A stretch of 64,000 nucleotides of DNA from Apodospora peruviana (taxonomy: Eukaryota; Ascomycota; Sordariomycetes; Sordariales; Lasiosphaeriaceae): the NCBI GenBank assembly GCA_033439685.1, contig JAUEDM010000007.1, forward strand, positions 1,550,001 through 1,614,000, given 5' to 3'. Positions within the stretch are counted from its first letter, which is position 1, and every line of letters starts with the position of its first letter. A program made the translations under genes and the position numbers. The notes beneath the pieces are model-generated. The model had not been told where the DNA came from. It saw only the letters and a list, made by a program, of their open reading frames with translations, and searched no databases. Below are positions 1 to 11,626 of this stretch, one piece after another.

Positions 1-3000
1 CGTGTACTTGACATGTGACTGTCTGTGTAACAGCCTCACTCGAGAAACATGGTGGGGAGGCATCATATCGTCCTCTGCGGGGGTGGAAAAGAAGAATTCA
101 GCCACAGTTGTCGTTTGTCGCATGCAAAGAAGATTGGATGGCGGACTGCGTTGTGACGACGGCAAAGAAATCTTTTCTACTCACGACGGAAATTTAGGCG
201 CCCTGGAACGCATGTGCCAGAAGACATTCATCTCCCGTGGTGGTCAGCCCAATCAGTGGGCCGGGCTCAGTCTTGGAACACTTGATACATGAGGAGACCC
301 TGACCTGTGATTTGCAAGGGTCGCGCGAAGTCTGTGACAGACTGCGTGCCGCATTGCATTGACCCCTTGGGGCTTAGGGAGTTGGAGAATCACTCACAGA
401 CTCTTCTCTCCTGTGGTTCTCAACGTCAACGTGAACCACGACCACCAAGGACTGTTCCTCTCGACGCAGGCAAGGAGGAGCCGTCATGCACAACACATTG
501 CAAGTGCACGCATTGGACGCCGGCTGACCAAACCTTGTCGAGGCCAAGCAAACCGAACTATCGAATATCTCGGATTCCCCTGAGTTCGCGATTGCCATTA
601 CGATGCAGGTAGGAGAGTCGTCAATATGGGGGAAATGCCACACGCCTCCCCGTTAGCCCAGCATGGAGAATGCATCTGGGCGGCCGGAGTGATCGGTCGA
701 TAGATCTTACCGAGACAGTAGCTGGCGTCTAAAATACGCGTGAGAGAGGCACGTGTAAATAAGGTTGTCGATACGTACTATCGGGAACTGGTATTGCGAT
801 ATTGACTTTCAAAAGGAAACGATTATCAACAAGGAAGAAATAGGAAAAAAAATATTATAGTTCAGGAGTTGAAAGTGGCTACCTACCGAGACAGCCAGAG
901 TTGAGACGGAAACCGGAAAAGCGATGAGATGGGAGCTCCCGCATCGCATCGCATCGCATCACACCAAGACCATCACTGACCCATCCCCCACCATCTCGAG
1001 CGGCCAGTCGACCCCTTTGTAGACACACGCTGGTTGGCCGAGAGGACAGGGGCGCGCCAAGGGCGTCTGGACGGTGGGTTTCCCACCCATCCAGTGGCCT
1101 GCATCGGTGGGCACTTTGACACATGGCCGGACATGGGCTGCACCGCAAGCAACTGGGCCCTCGCCAGATGACAGTTGACGGACTGTGGACGATCTTGCAG
1201 GCTTCGATATGACCTTCTTTCTCTATCACCGATACCGTGGTCCCATTCCTCCCGCCCGTAGGTGGTGAGGTGGTTCGACGAACATGCCATCCTCTCGCCA
1301 TCAACATCTCATCGTTTTCTTGGTATCAACCAGGCATTGATAGTCCAATGGCACCACAATGCGCCGGACATACTACCCTCTCAGGCTATTGCGAGACAGG
1401 CCAAGGCTGTAGGAAACAAAGATACCTGAGGTACTGTTGATTGAGTGACAGCAATGGAAACCAAACCTGGAATTTCCCCTGGCAGCCATCTCCTTGTCTC
1501 TGATTTTGAGGCTTTCGCCGTTCGTTTTCTTGATCGAGAGACAGCAGTGCCGTGCGCATCAAGCAGGCAACCTCGTAGCACCCTGAGATAATGTCATGTT
1601 TTCAAGGTTCACAGGGTTTCTTGTTTCTTCTCAGACTCCGATTCCACCGTTGTTCCTGGTTTCTTGCCAAGTTTGCCCCTGATTAAACTTTACAGGTTTC
1701 CCAAGGAGCTGAGGTGTTCAGGGAACTTGAGGTCCGGTGCGTTGAGGTGTTGTCCACCAGGTAATCCGTACCTGCCGAGGACCGGGCGTTCAGTTCTCTC
1801 GTGTCGGGCCTCAACCCCCTGGTTCCCTGTAACGAGACCTCGTTCTGCCCCCAGATGTCCCCTCCCACTGGCATCAGGCGTGTTTTGCCAACCCGGCAAG
1901 CCAGCTCCACACAGCTTCGGGGCCCTGCACGCCTGCATGATCGCCCAGGCCGTCGCTCCCCACACTCAGTCAAAAGTCGCTGCAAAGAACGACCTGAGGC
2001 GACGGCCGGCCGGCGGACCAGCAACCTCCTGCTCCGTCCAGCTCCAGGCCACCTGCAGTTTCCGCCTTCGTCGTTGTGTTAGGCGCTGGCCACCTACCTC
2101 GTCCGCTCTCTCTCAGTTTTTCCTTCACACATCAACAAATCTCTCTTTTTGTTCCTTTTTTTCTGTTTATTTTACATTTAATCATCGACACCGACTCCGG
2201 GCCAGTCACTTTCCGTCACACCGTCGTCTGCGAACTACACCCATCGCCACGAACCTAATAAGCTTATTGCGGGTTGATCCCACACCCTCTTGACGACAAA
2301 ACGAATCCGAGGATTTGGATTCGGGCGCCTGTTGGCTGTACTGGTGGTGGTGCCGTTGGCTGCATCTCGCTCGTGGTACCTACATATCTGGAGCCCGAAA
2401 GACGCTCAACTGGGACAACGCTAGCTCGTCGACCTGGGACTGGACTTTTACAGACAGAGAGGAGCCTCATAAATCCATCTTCACACCTTCCCCTGTTCCT
2501 CTGCAGCAGTTTAGTGCGCTCAAAGTCTCTTGGATGTGTACCCGCCGGCACCGACAGGAAAATCAATATTTCTGCAAGGATTCCGATTTTACAGGCACAG
2601 ATCAGGGAAATCTCACCAGTTGGCTGAAATCTCAAAAAGGAGCCGACGGAAGACGAAATACTTGCTTTACCGAAAGAACATAATATCAGGACGGGAACTC
2701 TTATCCATACTAATATCTGCTCGTCACCGTCACTCTCACGACAGAAGCACAGCAGAGCACACACGAACACGCACACCTAATCACACATGCCAAGGTGCCG
2801 CTAAATCAAGACGGGCTCGCTATCAATCACTGGTTGTCAGTGGTGGTTTTGCTCTCTATTTTGGGTATCACGGCGACGAAGCGAGCATCTGCAATTGGAC
2901 CTGAAGCGGAAGCGGGGGGAATTTCGCCCTTGCCAGCCAAGCAGAGCAGCATCTCAATCTGCCAGTGCCCAGTGCCAGCCTGCGCTCGGTGCCTCACACA

Positions 3001-3331
3001 CCTGCCACGCCCAACCTATCGCTGACTCGGACAGCCAGCCCCCCTGGTTAGCCGGCCGCTCCTTGGGTATCTCAGTGCAGCCGAACTGCCACACCCCCTG
3101 CCGGCCCAATCTGCACTTATACACCCACAACCCCTCGCCTCATCGTAACCGCCCATTTTCGTCCGCATTTGCCAGCCAGCATCCACCCAGCCGACCTACA
3201 CCACCGCAACTCGCACCCTTGATCTCGACTCTCCTTCTCGCCCATCTGAAGTGACAACGACAACCTCACACTTTGATCCCAACAAGTCAAGAAAGCTGCC
3301 CAAAGCGGCTTCAACCCGCTGAGCGAACAAT
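1..3331. other. gene-poor region: upstream and leader of noxR
   Basis: I see no convincing gene here. The open frames on both strands lack family motifs, lack the codon preference of the neighbouring genes, and overlap each other. A short tandem repeat, four copies of GCATC, lies at 941-960. From about 2,050 onward the sequence becomes rich in C and T tracts with runs of CCA and CAC, which is usual for long leaders and promoters of mould genes, so the right part is probably the noxR promoter and 5' untranslated region. The first few hundred bases could be the flank of a gene outside the window. Confidence 0.6.
941..960. repeat. (GCATC)4 short tandem repeat
   Basis: Four perfect copies of the pentamer GCATC lie in non-coding sequence. 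It is a simple microsatellite with no visible function. Confidence 0.9.
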
Positions 3332-5190
3332 ATGTCGCTCAAACAGGTGAGCACATCTCCAGTTCCCTTCTCCTCGACATGAACGCTTACCGCCCTCGTG
3401 TGGTGTAGGAAATAGAGACGTGGGTCACTGCCCTGGCGCAGTACGACAACAATGAGTTCGAGACGGCACTCGAGGAGTTCGGAAAGATTGCCGACACCTC
3501 CAAGATCCTCTTCAACATGGGCGTCATCCATGCCACTCTTGGCGAGCACGAGAAAGCAGTAAGTCGCTAAGCAGACGGGCGTTTGCACCATGTATCAGTA
3601 CTCTAACCTTCTCCCAGGTCGAGTGCTACCAACGAGCTGTCAGGCTAGATCAGTATCTCGCGGTGGCATACTTCCAACAAGGAGTGTCCAACTTCCTCCT
3701 AGGGGATTTCGAGGAGGCATTGGCGAACTTCAACGACACACTTCTCTACCTCAGAGGCAATACCTTAATCGACTATGCGCAACTTGGCCTTACGTTTAAG
3801 CTTTTCTCGTGCGAGGTGTTGTTCAACCGTGGATTGTGCTACATCTACCTGCAACAGAAAGAGGCGGGTATGCAGGATCTGTCTTATGCTGTCAAGGAGA
3901 AAGTTACCGAGGACCACAATGTGATCGACGAGGCGATTCGTGAGGAAGCAGAGGTATGGACGCTCCCACTTCGGTGAGGCTATGGATTACGACTAACTGT
4001 TCACCAGGGCTACACCGTATTCTCGATACCAGTCGGAATCGTCTACAGGCCGAACGAGGCCAAGGTACGCAACTTGAAGACGAAGGACTATCTTGGAAAG
4101 GCTCGCTTGGTAGCCGCATCAGATCGTTCCAATGCCTTCACGGGCTTCGCCGGCTCCGAAATCAAGGTCAGCCTTGCCGTCCATCCTTATTATCTTCACG
4201 CGCGCTAACATTACTCTCCAGGCTGGTCAAATTGAGTCTGCCAAAGACGATAGACCAGTAGAGTCCCTCTCATTCGCCGCCACGAACCTTGTTAAGCCCG
4301 GTCTGCAAAGCAGGAGGCAACAATCGGAACCGCCAACCAACCGCAATGTCTTCCCACCTACGCCTCCGCCCGAGAACGATAAGCCATCCGCACCTAACCG
4401 AGGTGCCTCCGTCCGCAACGGCCCGAAGCCCCTTCCGGCTAAGCTCAACCTCGACAGGGCGAAGCCAAACGACCGGTACGAGAAGACCTCGCCAGATGGA
4501 CAGCGGAGACCGTCCCGATCTGCGTCGGCACAACCCTCTCGCAGTTACGGGTCACAGCGTGAAGCACCGCGGAGGAGAAAAACTGCTGAGGAGGAGGAGG
4601 AGACTTATAACGACGATCTCTACGATATGTACAATGGTGGTGGTGGTAATGCACGAAACAGCAGAGGAACGAAGAGCAACCGGGGACTCGCTCGATACAT
4701 CGAGGAAGAGGAGGAAGGTAGCGACTACGACGATGCCTCGTTCGATGAGGGTGACTTTGAGATGGTGTCGAACCGCCGGCCAACGAACTCGATATCCGGT
4801 GCCTCGCGGACATCCTCTAAGCGTGGCGGTGTCCGCCAAATCCGCGTCAAGGTGCACTCTGGGATGGACTCATCCCGCGATAACCACGAGGTCCGCTACA
4901 TCGTCATTGGCCCCGCCATCGAGTTTCCCGACCTGGTTGATCGGATCCGCGAGAAATTTGGCGTTCGCCGGCGGTTCAAGATCAAGATCAGGGAGGAGGA
5001 CAGCGACGAGAAGATCACCATTGGTGATCAGGAGGATCTCAACTTTGCTTTGCAGACGGCAATGGATGCTGCGAAGAGGCAGAGGATAGAAACGGGAAAG
5101 ATGGAGGTAAGTTTGGAGTTGTCCCAGTATTGCTTTCATCCGAAACATACTAACAAATTGTTTGCACAGCTCTGGGTTCAAGAAGTTTAA
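3332..5190 (+). CDS. noxR: NoxR, p67phox-like regulator of fungal NADPH oxidases
   Basis: Six exons: 3332-3346, 3409-3558, 3618-3953, 4008-4166, 4222-5106 and 5170-5190, giving 521 aa. The first exon codes only five residues (MSLKQ) and the last only six. Residues ~1-165 form a TPR array (ALEEFGKIADTSKILFNMGV, then YFQQGVSNFLLGDFEEALANF). Residues ~168-220 (TVFSIPVGIVYRPNEAK) match the segment corresponding to the p67phox activation region. A low-complexity basic and acidic linker follows. A PB1 domain at ~426-521 has an acidic OPCA-type stretch (EEDSDEKITIGDQED) and ends MELWVQEV. In this family NoxR binds the small GTPase Rac through the TPRs and polarity proteins such as Cdc24 or BemA through PB1, switching on NoxA and NoxB at the plasma membrane or ER for superoxide signalling in hyphal fusion and fruiting. 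Length, domain order and last exon agree with intact NoxR. Confidence 0.95.
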
Positions 5191-7079
5191 CCTCACCTGA
5201 TCGGATCACTGGTCCCTTCTCATGATTTGATAATATGGTCGTCCTTTATACCCCCCATCAAAACAGCGACGGTCCAGACGTATGAAGTTAATGATGGATA
5301 TCTTTTACTTTTCTCCGCTTCGTATCTATTATCGATATACCATTTTTCGTTTTCTGCTTCTTGTACAGCGGTTGGTTGGTTTGGCTTGGTGGTTGGCAGC
5401 ATATCAAAAAGCGAAGAAGATTCCTTACTACTCCTGCGCGGGCAAGCTCTGCCAGGTTGCGAGTTCGCGCTCTTTTATCTTTATCATTTATGACTTGTTT
5501 TATTTTGCATGCGATGCTCTTTTTTTCTGCATGAGATATTGGAGATCAAATCGGAGAAAGAGGCGTCGATATTGTACTACCTTCCTTTTAGGGAGATGGA
5601 ATATATGAGTTGGATATTTCCGCACTTGTTGTTCTTACACATACAATGATATGATATCGACACACTTCTATAATGGATGTCTTTTTACAAGAGCAGTAAA
5701 CTCTGTTAAGGTTCTTTTACATAGCTTTGGTGATGTGTTAGTATAATTAATTGTTCTTGTGTGAGAAAGAAATCTTGCTTCCGATGTCTTGGCTGAGGTG
5801 TTTCATGGGTGTTTCTGGTTTTATGATCTGTTAAGTCTGCCTTGGTTAGGGACCGAGTCATGTCTTGTCTTGACACCCGACGGGATGGGAGGTCGCTGGA
5901 TGGGTGTTTCGCGCTACCGTGTCACTGGGTTTTCTTCTTTTCTTTCTCTCGTCATAAATTTCGAGATTTAAGTCAACTGCCACCCACCGCGGCGTGGCAA
6001 CCCGACCCAGGGTAGACGACGACGAGCAAATTTGTCATTGGTGAAGTAATTCAAGGGGGAGGTCTACGACCGTACCCAGGCTTGAGAATCAGAATAGATA
6101 CCTTAGATACTACACCTGACGGTAAATCGTACTGCCATCTCTTGGAAAGGATGATAACATGCCATGTCTGTCTAGATCAACCAGGAACACACACATACAC
6201 ACACTCAGTCACGACGGAAAATGCGAAAACGGCAATCTCACTTCCATTGATGTCCCCCAATTGACCGACCGGTGTGATCCGAAAAGATAAAATCGGCTAT
6301 ACAACGAACGCCTGAAGCCTATAAAAACAAACCAAACCCCAAACCCAAGGGGACAGTAAGCCATAAAGAGTAATAACCATACCATAAAACCAGTGGACAG
6401 ACTCCTTATATATCCGTTACCCTTTCGAAAAGAAAGAAAAAAAGAAATAATAATAAAACAAAACAAAAAAAGGAATCAATGGTCCCTAATACAACATCTG
6501 CGAAAAGAAATGATGGAAATTTTCTTCCCACACACCACACAACACACACAGGCACCCCAAACACACCCATATAGAAAGTCAAGACCCCAAGACCCCCCGA
6601 AAAGGAGCCATCAGTATCATAAAGAAGAGAAGAAGTGAAAAGACAAATACGCCGTTCCTCTGATCAGACCGAAGACAAGCCATCCCCTAACCAGCCAGCC
6701 CCTAATCGGTCTCATCTCATGTTCGACGACCTCCGTTTGCGCCGCCGCGTTCCTTTCCCTCCCAGAAAGACAGGAAACAAAAAGAAGCAAAAAAAGGAAC
6801 ACTCTTCAACTTCTGCTTTTGTTTGCTCTTGCTGGTATCACTTACTATCAGCGGGTAGCCAAACCCTCTTCGCCAGTCGAAATTTTTGGTGTCACCAAGT
6901 TGCCGTTCTGGCTAATGACAAGAAAACGAAATGAAAAACAAATGACGATGCTCATGAAGCCGCTTTCAAGCCAACTTTCGAAAAAAAAAATACACTTTTT
7001 CTTCCAAGGGTATCTCAGGCCAGGGGAAATTAGCCCCCTGCAGCCAAACTTGTCTCTGACAAGCTGTAGGCACCCTCAC
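5191..7079. other. convergent intergenic region, noxR / FAR1-like gene
   Basis: This 1.9-kb stretch separates the ends of two convergent genes. It is AT-rich with T- and A-runs (for example around 6425-6470), as expected for 3' untranslated regions and polyadenylation signals. I see no ORF with family features. On the minus strand around 6,740-6,770 a short basic, glycine-rich frame exists that could be a distant last exon of the FAR1-like gene, but its acceptor is weak. Confidence 0.6.
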
Positions 7080-8675
7080 TTACGGCGGTACCACCATCAT
7101 TGCCAAACGACTCGAATCATCGTCCATCATGGGCAGTGCGTCCATACCCCGGCCCTCCATTGAATTCATTCTAGCATCCATGTTGTTGAGCCGGCTATCA
7201 ACAATGGAATTCGATCCCATGCCCCCGTTCGTCAAGGGGCCGTTGCTAAGACCGCCGCCCATGTTGGCGGTGGGCATGTTGGGCGTCCCCATGGGAGGCA
7301 CACCATTCCCGCCTAGCATCGCCGACCTGCCGTTTTCCAATGCCTCGAGTCTTTTCTCTATCATCTCCAAGTGAGCAAGCATGGTCGACTGTAACTGGCT
7401 GAACCCCTGTGTCATGTCGTGTGACATCCGATCAATTTTGTTCGTGATACTCCGGATACTTTGCGCAACGGGTGTGTTCTCCTGGCCGGGAACGGCTGCT
7501 GGTATGCGTGGTTCGTGGTTGTGGCGAGGCTCTTGTACGACAAAGCGCCACTGGTTGCCCAAGTTGACCTCGCACACAGCCTTTGCGCGGAAGGGGCAGT
7601 CGACCTTGCGCGTGCTTGGGTTGCGCTTCTTTGCGGTGCTGTTGTACTTGACGCCACCGCGGTCGCATACCAGATCGTACCGTGTTGGCTTGTTGTCGCG
7701 GTAGTTGCTTGCGCGGAGCTTGACAATGCCATAGCCTTGGTCCTTCGCCGTCCGCTGTACCGACGCAAGCAGGTCGTCAAATGAGGCATAGATACAGTCC
7801 GCGGGCGGAGCCAGCCCCGGCGTATCCGACTGCGGAGGCATCGACGTCGACGGCTGTGGGGCCCCCCTGGAAGTTGGAGTTGGAGTTGTCCACAGGTTGT
7901 GAGCGAACTGGCCGGCGGTGTTCGCCCCGGTGGTGGGCGACGCGTCGCTTCCAGCGTGGTTTGCGCCGTACTGCTGGAAGGTGATGCGATCCGTTTTGTT
8001 GGCGTTGGCAGCGGATGGCCGCTGCTGTTGCTGTTGGGTATGCTGCTGTTGTTGAGCCTGTTGCTGCTGGAGCTGTTGTTGCGCCTGCTGCTGTTGATGT
8101 TGATGCTGCGTCAGGTGCTGGGAGTGATGTTGCTGTTGTTGGGGAAGGTGTTGTTGCGCCAGCTGTTGATGCTGTTGCTGCGTTAGATGTTGCTGGTGGG
8201 CTTGGTGCTGCTGAGGATGCGGATGGCCTTGGTGATGCGGGTTGCTGGCGCTGCCGTCGCCTGTCAGGGCGCCGAGGTTGGCAAGGCCGGACGCGTCGGG
8301 CTGATGGGGGTTCGCGAGGGCCGGCGACTGGTCGGCGTACTGGTTGTGCTGTTGATGCTGCTGCGGGGCGCTATAGCCGTTCATCAGGCCGTCCGGGTCG
8401 GCGACTTGCTGGTGATGCGATCGGTCGAGCTGCTGCGACGGGAAGGTGGGTGTTTGGCTGGGCACGGTGTCGCCATGCGCGCGCACGGCCTGAGGGTGTG
8501 AGTGCGCAACGACGCTGGCGGGTCCCACTTGTCCCCAGCCTTGACCGGGTGGTGCACCGGGGCCAGTGACACCGATTCCAGCGTTTGCGATTGGATTTGC
8601 TGGATTTCCACCATCCGACGTACGCGTGGTGCGAGGGCGTTTGCGAGACCGTTGCTGGGATGGGGGAGCTTCCAT
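7080..8675 (-). CDS. FAR1-type DNA-binding domain protein with polyglutamine tract
   Basis: Single visible exon of 531 aa from the first in-frame ATG at 8675 (MEAPPSQQRSRKR); the open frame runs further upstream but without an ATG. The N-terminus has a basic nuclear-localisation-like stretch, then a long Gln/His region coded by CAG/CAA repeats. After it comes a FAR1-like zinc domain: a cysteine in YDLVCDRGG, a second in VDCPFRAKAV, then WRFVVQEPRHNHEP supplying the H-x-H pair, the WRKY-GCM1 pattern. A helical segment (ITNKIDRMSHDMTQGFSQLQ) probably makes a coiled coil, followed by a Gly/Asn/Met-rich tail. Fungal proteins of this type are presumed nuclear transcription factors; targets are unknown. 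The stop TAA at 7080-7082 sits inside CCGCC/GTAAGTG, a perfect splice donor, so the true C-terminus may lie in a further exon. Confidence 0.8.
   Translation of the reverse strand: MEAPPSQQRSRKRPRTTRTSDGGNPANPIANAGIGVTGPGAPPGQGWGQVGPASVVAHSHPQAVRAHGDTVPSQTPTFPSQQLDRSHHQQVADPDGLMNGYSAPQQHQQHNQYADQSPALANPHQPDASGLANLGALTGDGSASNPHHQGHPHPQQHQAHQQHLTQQQHQQLAQQHLPQQQQHHSQHLTQHQHQQQQAQQQLQQQQAQQQQHTQQQQQRPSAANANKTDRITFQQYGANHAGSDASPTTGANTAGQFAHNLWTTPTPTSRGAPQPSTSMPPQSDTPGLAPPADCIYASFDDLLASVQRTAKDQGYGIVKLRASNYRDNKPTRYDLVCDRGGVKYNSTAKKRNPSTRKVDCPFRAKAVCEVNLGNQWRFVVQEPRHNHEPRIPAAVPGQENTPVAQSIRSITNKIDRMSHDMTQGFSQLQSTMLAHLEMIEKRLEALENGRSAMLGGNGVPPMGTPNMPTANMGGGLSNGPLTNGGMGSNSIVDSRLNNMDARMNSMEGRGMDALPMMDDDSSRLAMMVVPP
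7990..8240 (-). repeat. CAG/CAA-type repeat coding polyglutamine
   Basis: On the plus strand this reads as imperfect TGC/TTG triplets. On the minus strand it codes runs of Gln broken by His, Ala and Leu in the FAR1-like protein. Such trinucleotide tracts vary in length between strains in many fungi. Confidence 0.85.
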
Positions 8676-10301
8676 CCTGATTGATTGAGATTGATTGATT
8701 GAATGAGTGACTGATCTTGGTTGAGGAGCGCTGGTGCTTTGGCGCTCTTGCCCACTGTGCTGTGCTGTGCTGTGACTGTGCCTGTGCCCACTCGGCGATG
8801 GGAAATCGTGGGGAGAGTTTGGGGTGGTCTGTGGGCTGCACACTGTAGGCGTCGGAGACGTGGTAGGGTCGACCACCTTTCTTGTGGAACAGCTAGCCAG
8901 TGGAAATACTGTGTGTCGCTAAAAGTAGAGCTATCCAATGCTGTGCTCTGCAGCCAGCCAGCCAGCAATGAATTGGATGGATGGACCGACGGTTGTGCTT
9001 TGCTCTGAAGTCCAGTAGTTGACGCTCCGAGTCCTGAGCCCCGAATGGGCCAGATTTGTACGTCCGGGCAGCCGTGGACGAGTACCGTGTGCTCAATGCC
9101 AGTGACGATGGGATCCCACGGTTTCCAGGAATAGCACCAGGACCGTATCCGTCTGTCCAAGTTCCCGGGCCAAGGTCCAGATCCGGAGTCCAGGTGAGTT
9201 TAACTGAACTGTTCGTGATAGAGTTCAGTCAAGGGAGTTAGTCAAGCTTTTGTTGTGCTTCTCGCGCAGGCGCAGGCGCGGGCGCAGAGCGGGCTGGTTG
9301 GACGAGAGCGTGGCGCGCTTGAAGAAGCCGATCCGCCGGCTGGTCTGAAGAAAGTTGCATCTGTTTGCACAAGATGTTGAGGTGATGTCGAGGTTTGCAG
9401 CGGGCGTTGAGGTGCGTGTTTGCTCTCAAGTTATTTGCTTTCCGTTGCTCTGCCTTCGTGAAAGCTGGTCCAAGCTTTTTTTCCTTTTTCCTTTTTCCGC
9501 CCTCTCCCTGTCCCTTCAGGTTGGATGGATGACATTAGGTTGGGTCTGGGCTGCCGGGTCTGCCAGGTCTGTCTGTCAGGTCTGGGTTGGCGGGCGGGCG
9601 GCCCTCTGGAAGCACCGGCGGCCTGATCCAGGCGGGTGCCGGGCGAGTGCCAAACAACTCCAGTGACCTGCAGACGACTGCAAGCGACTGCAAGCGACAC
9701 CCGACGGCACCCGGACCCTAGCCAGGGCACTGTCCAATCTCCCCCTGGCCCATGCCAGTGCACCGCTGCAAGCTTCAAGTTGCACCCAACAAACTCAACT
9801 GCAACTGCAACTGACCCAAAGTGCTCTTTCGGGTAGTTGGTCGCGACGCGTAACCTCACAACTTCCGACCTCTGACCACTCACCATTCACCACTCACCAT
9901 TCACCACTCACCACTTGCCACACCGAGCCGATACGCATCTGTTTGCTTTCCACTTGCCATCGCTCACCTCATCTCATCCCCTCTTGGTTGGTACTTAGAA
10001 AGTGAAGTGTGCACTGCAGATGGCCTGAGTGGTGAATAACTGTTCGTCGAACCAACCTCACCAACCCATCCATGGATGCACCGTCCGCTCGCCCCACCCC
10101 TGCACCTCTGCGTTGTGGATTCGCGAATCAACTCACGACGGCCGCATCATCGTGATATCAAACGACGGTCTTTCATCAGTTGTTGAGGTGTTTTTGACCC
10201 CCAATCTGCCGGGGGCGAGCGAGTCGCCAGGTGTCGGTGGCTTCTTTGGGTCGCGGTCGCAGCACTACTGGAAAGTCGGCCACTCTCCCGCATCCTTCAA
10301 A
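8676..10301. promoter_or_regulatory. divergent promoter region, FAR1-like gene / 134-aa gene
   Basis: About 1.6 kb lies between two divergently transcribed genes and should hold both promoters and leaders. No supported ORF is seen. There are several short direct repeats: GACTGCAAGC twice in a row near 9677-9697, TCTG-rich repeats near 9555-9585, and a 14-bp unit near 9876-9914. Confidence 0.5.
9876..9914. repeat. tandem repeat of a 14-bp CACCATTCACCACT unit
   Basis: Two full copies and a partial third of CACCATTCACCACT occur head to tail. They lie some 390-430 bp upstream of the start codon of the 134-aa gene, in presumed promoter sequence. No known binding site is recognised. Confidence 0.8.
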
Positions 10302-10838
10302 ATGGCGAACAACCAGACGCAACCTGCGGCGGCGGCTGTTGCTATCTCCAAAGAGGGTCTCGAGGAACAACAGCGCCTCGAAGACGCGATGGAACATTTG
10401 AAGGAGCTTCACCTCCAGGCAAGTCATTAATGCGCATGGCCAAGGCCATTGTTACGGCCTCATTTCATTTCATCTTGCTAACTCGTTCGTTCAGCTTCGA
10501 CGGCTTCGTTCTGCGCTGCCGCGTATGCTCGAGCCACTCTACGCCAAACATCCCTCACGTAGGTCCTATTAGCTTGTTAATGAACTTGGGGTCTGTAAAC
10601 TGACACTCGACCAGCCGAGGCGTATTTTGCTGCCTTTACGCAGTCTGTTACAAACACACGCAAGGAAGTGGCCGCATTCAAAGAGAACTACACTTGCGAA
10701 GAGTCCAAAAGGGTCTTTCAAAGAGCGGCCGAGAGCGGCCGGGCGAATCCCAAAGGCATCAAGCCATGGCGATATAGTGATGATCCGGAGTGGACGACTG
10801 TCAAGCGACGCAAGCTCAACGAAGGGGCGGCAAAGTAG
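10302..10838 (+). CDS. small conserved helical protein, possible Mediator tail subunit
   Basis: Three exons, 10302-10418, 10495-10558 and 10615-10838, give 134 aa. Intron 1 has a GC donor (CTCCAG/GCAAGT), intron 2 a normal GTAGGT donor. With these joins phases agree and the product is continuous: a helical N-terminal half (EEQQRLEDAMEHLKELHLQL, then RRLRSALPRMLEPLYAKHPS), a middle PEAYFAAFTQSVTNTRKEV and a C-terminal part rich in Lys, Arg and Trp (NPKGIKPWRYSDDPEW). This helix plan and the closing 'GIKPWR' feature remind me of small fungal Mediator tail subunits (Med27/Med29 type), but this is recollection, not proof. I see no signal peptide, membrane segment or catalytic motif. The start ATG lies in AAAATGG, a good initiation context. 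Confidence 0.7.
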
Positions 10839-11626
10839 CGGTCCCGGCGACGATACCTCTTCATCTATCAGCGGCTGTGAATACCCATGGGTTACACTTC
10901 CATCGGCGGCGAGCGGAGAGACCAGTCTTTGCATTTATTGATATAGGCATGGAGTTGGTTGGGCTTGATATCGGTCATATTCCCGGGCGTTATTCCGTTG
11001 GAACTCAGGCAACGAGCGCCGAGTGACATCACGGAGGCATATCATTTATCCTTTATTTGGCGTTCAGGTATTACCATCAGCATGGGGAGGAGTAACGGCC
11101 ATTTCTTTTAATTTGTTGGAAATGAAGGATATCTTCCAGTTAGGTAGCGCGGTTTCTACCTCCCCAAAGTATGTACCTAGTACCTAGGCACTTACTTACC
11201 AACCCATTCAACGGGCAGGACGAATCCCTCGGATCGTGGTGATTCACCGAACGCCGAGTTCTTTGATACCAGGTATCAAGAAATCGATCTACACTACTGC
11301 TAGCCGCGGGACATGTGAACTGGAAAGGCTGTCGCCGTGCGAGGTCCAGGTGGTACAGACCCATCCACCTGCTACGAGTGGCTCGTGCATACTCACACTT
11401 ATTAGCCCCACATCCAGAACAAAAGACACTAGCCACACACTACCTTACATAAGCACACAGTTGTGTCCTGCGTTCCGCTGTGTCCCCTGGGGCTTGAGTG
11501 GGGCTTTACCGTTCTGCGGCGCCCACACAGAAATTTCCAAAATCCCGATCTCAAAATTCATCCACTTCGCACGCCCAGCGACCGATTCGAGACATCCTCA
11601 TCATCGACGACAGCAACACCGCAGCA
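10839..11626. other. intergenic region upstream of rpl34
   Basis: Nothing coding is supported. It contains a TACCTAGTACCTAGG element at ~11174-11188, one of a family of ACCTA/TAGGT-rich short sequences scattered in the window, and the rpl34 promoter and leader. Confidence 0.5.

Noticed and set aside
879..1307. 142-codon open frame on the minus strand
   Set aside because: Overlaps several other frames on both strands and contains the GCATC microsatellite; no family feature.
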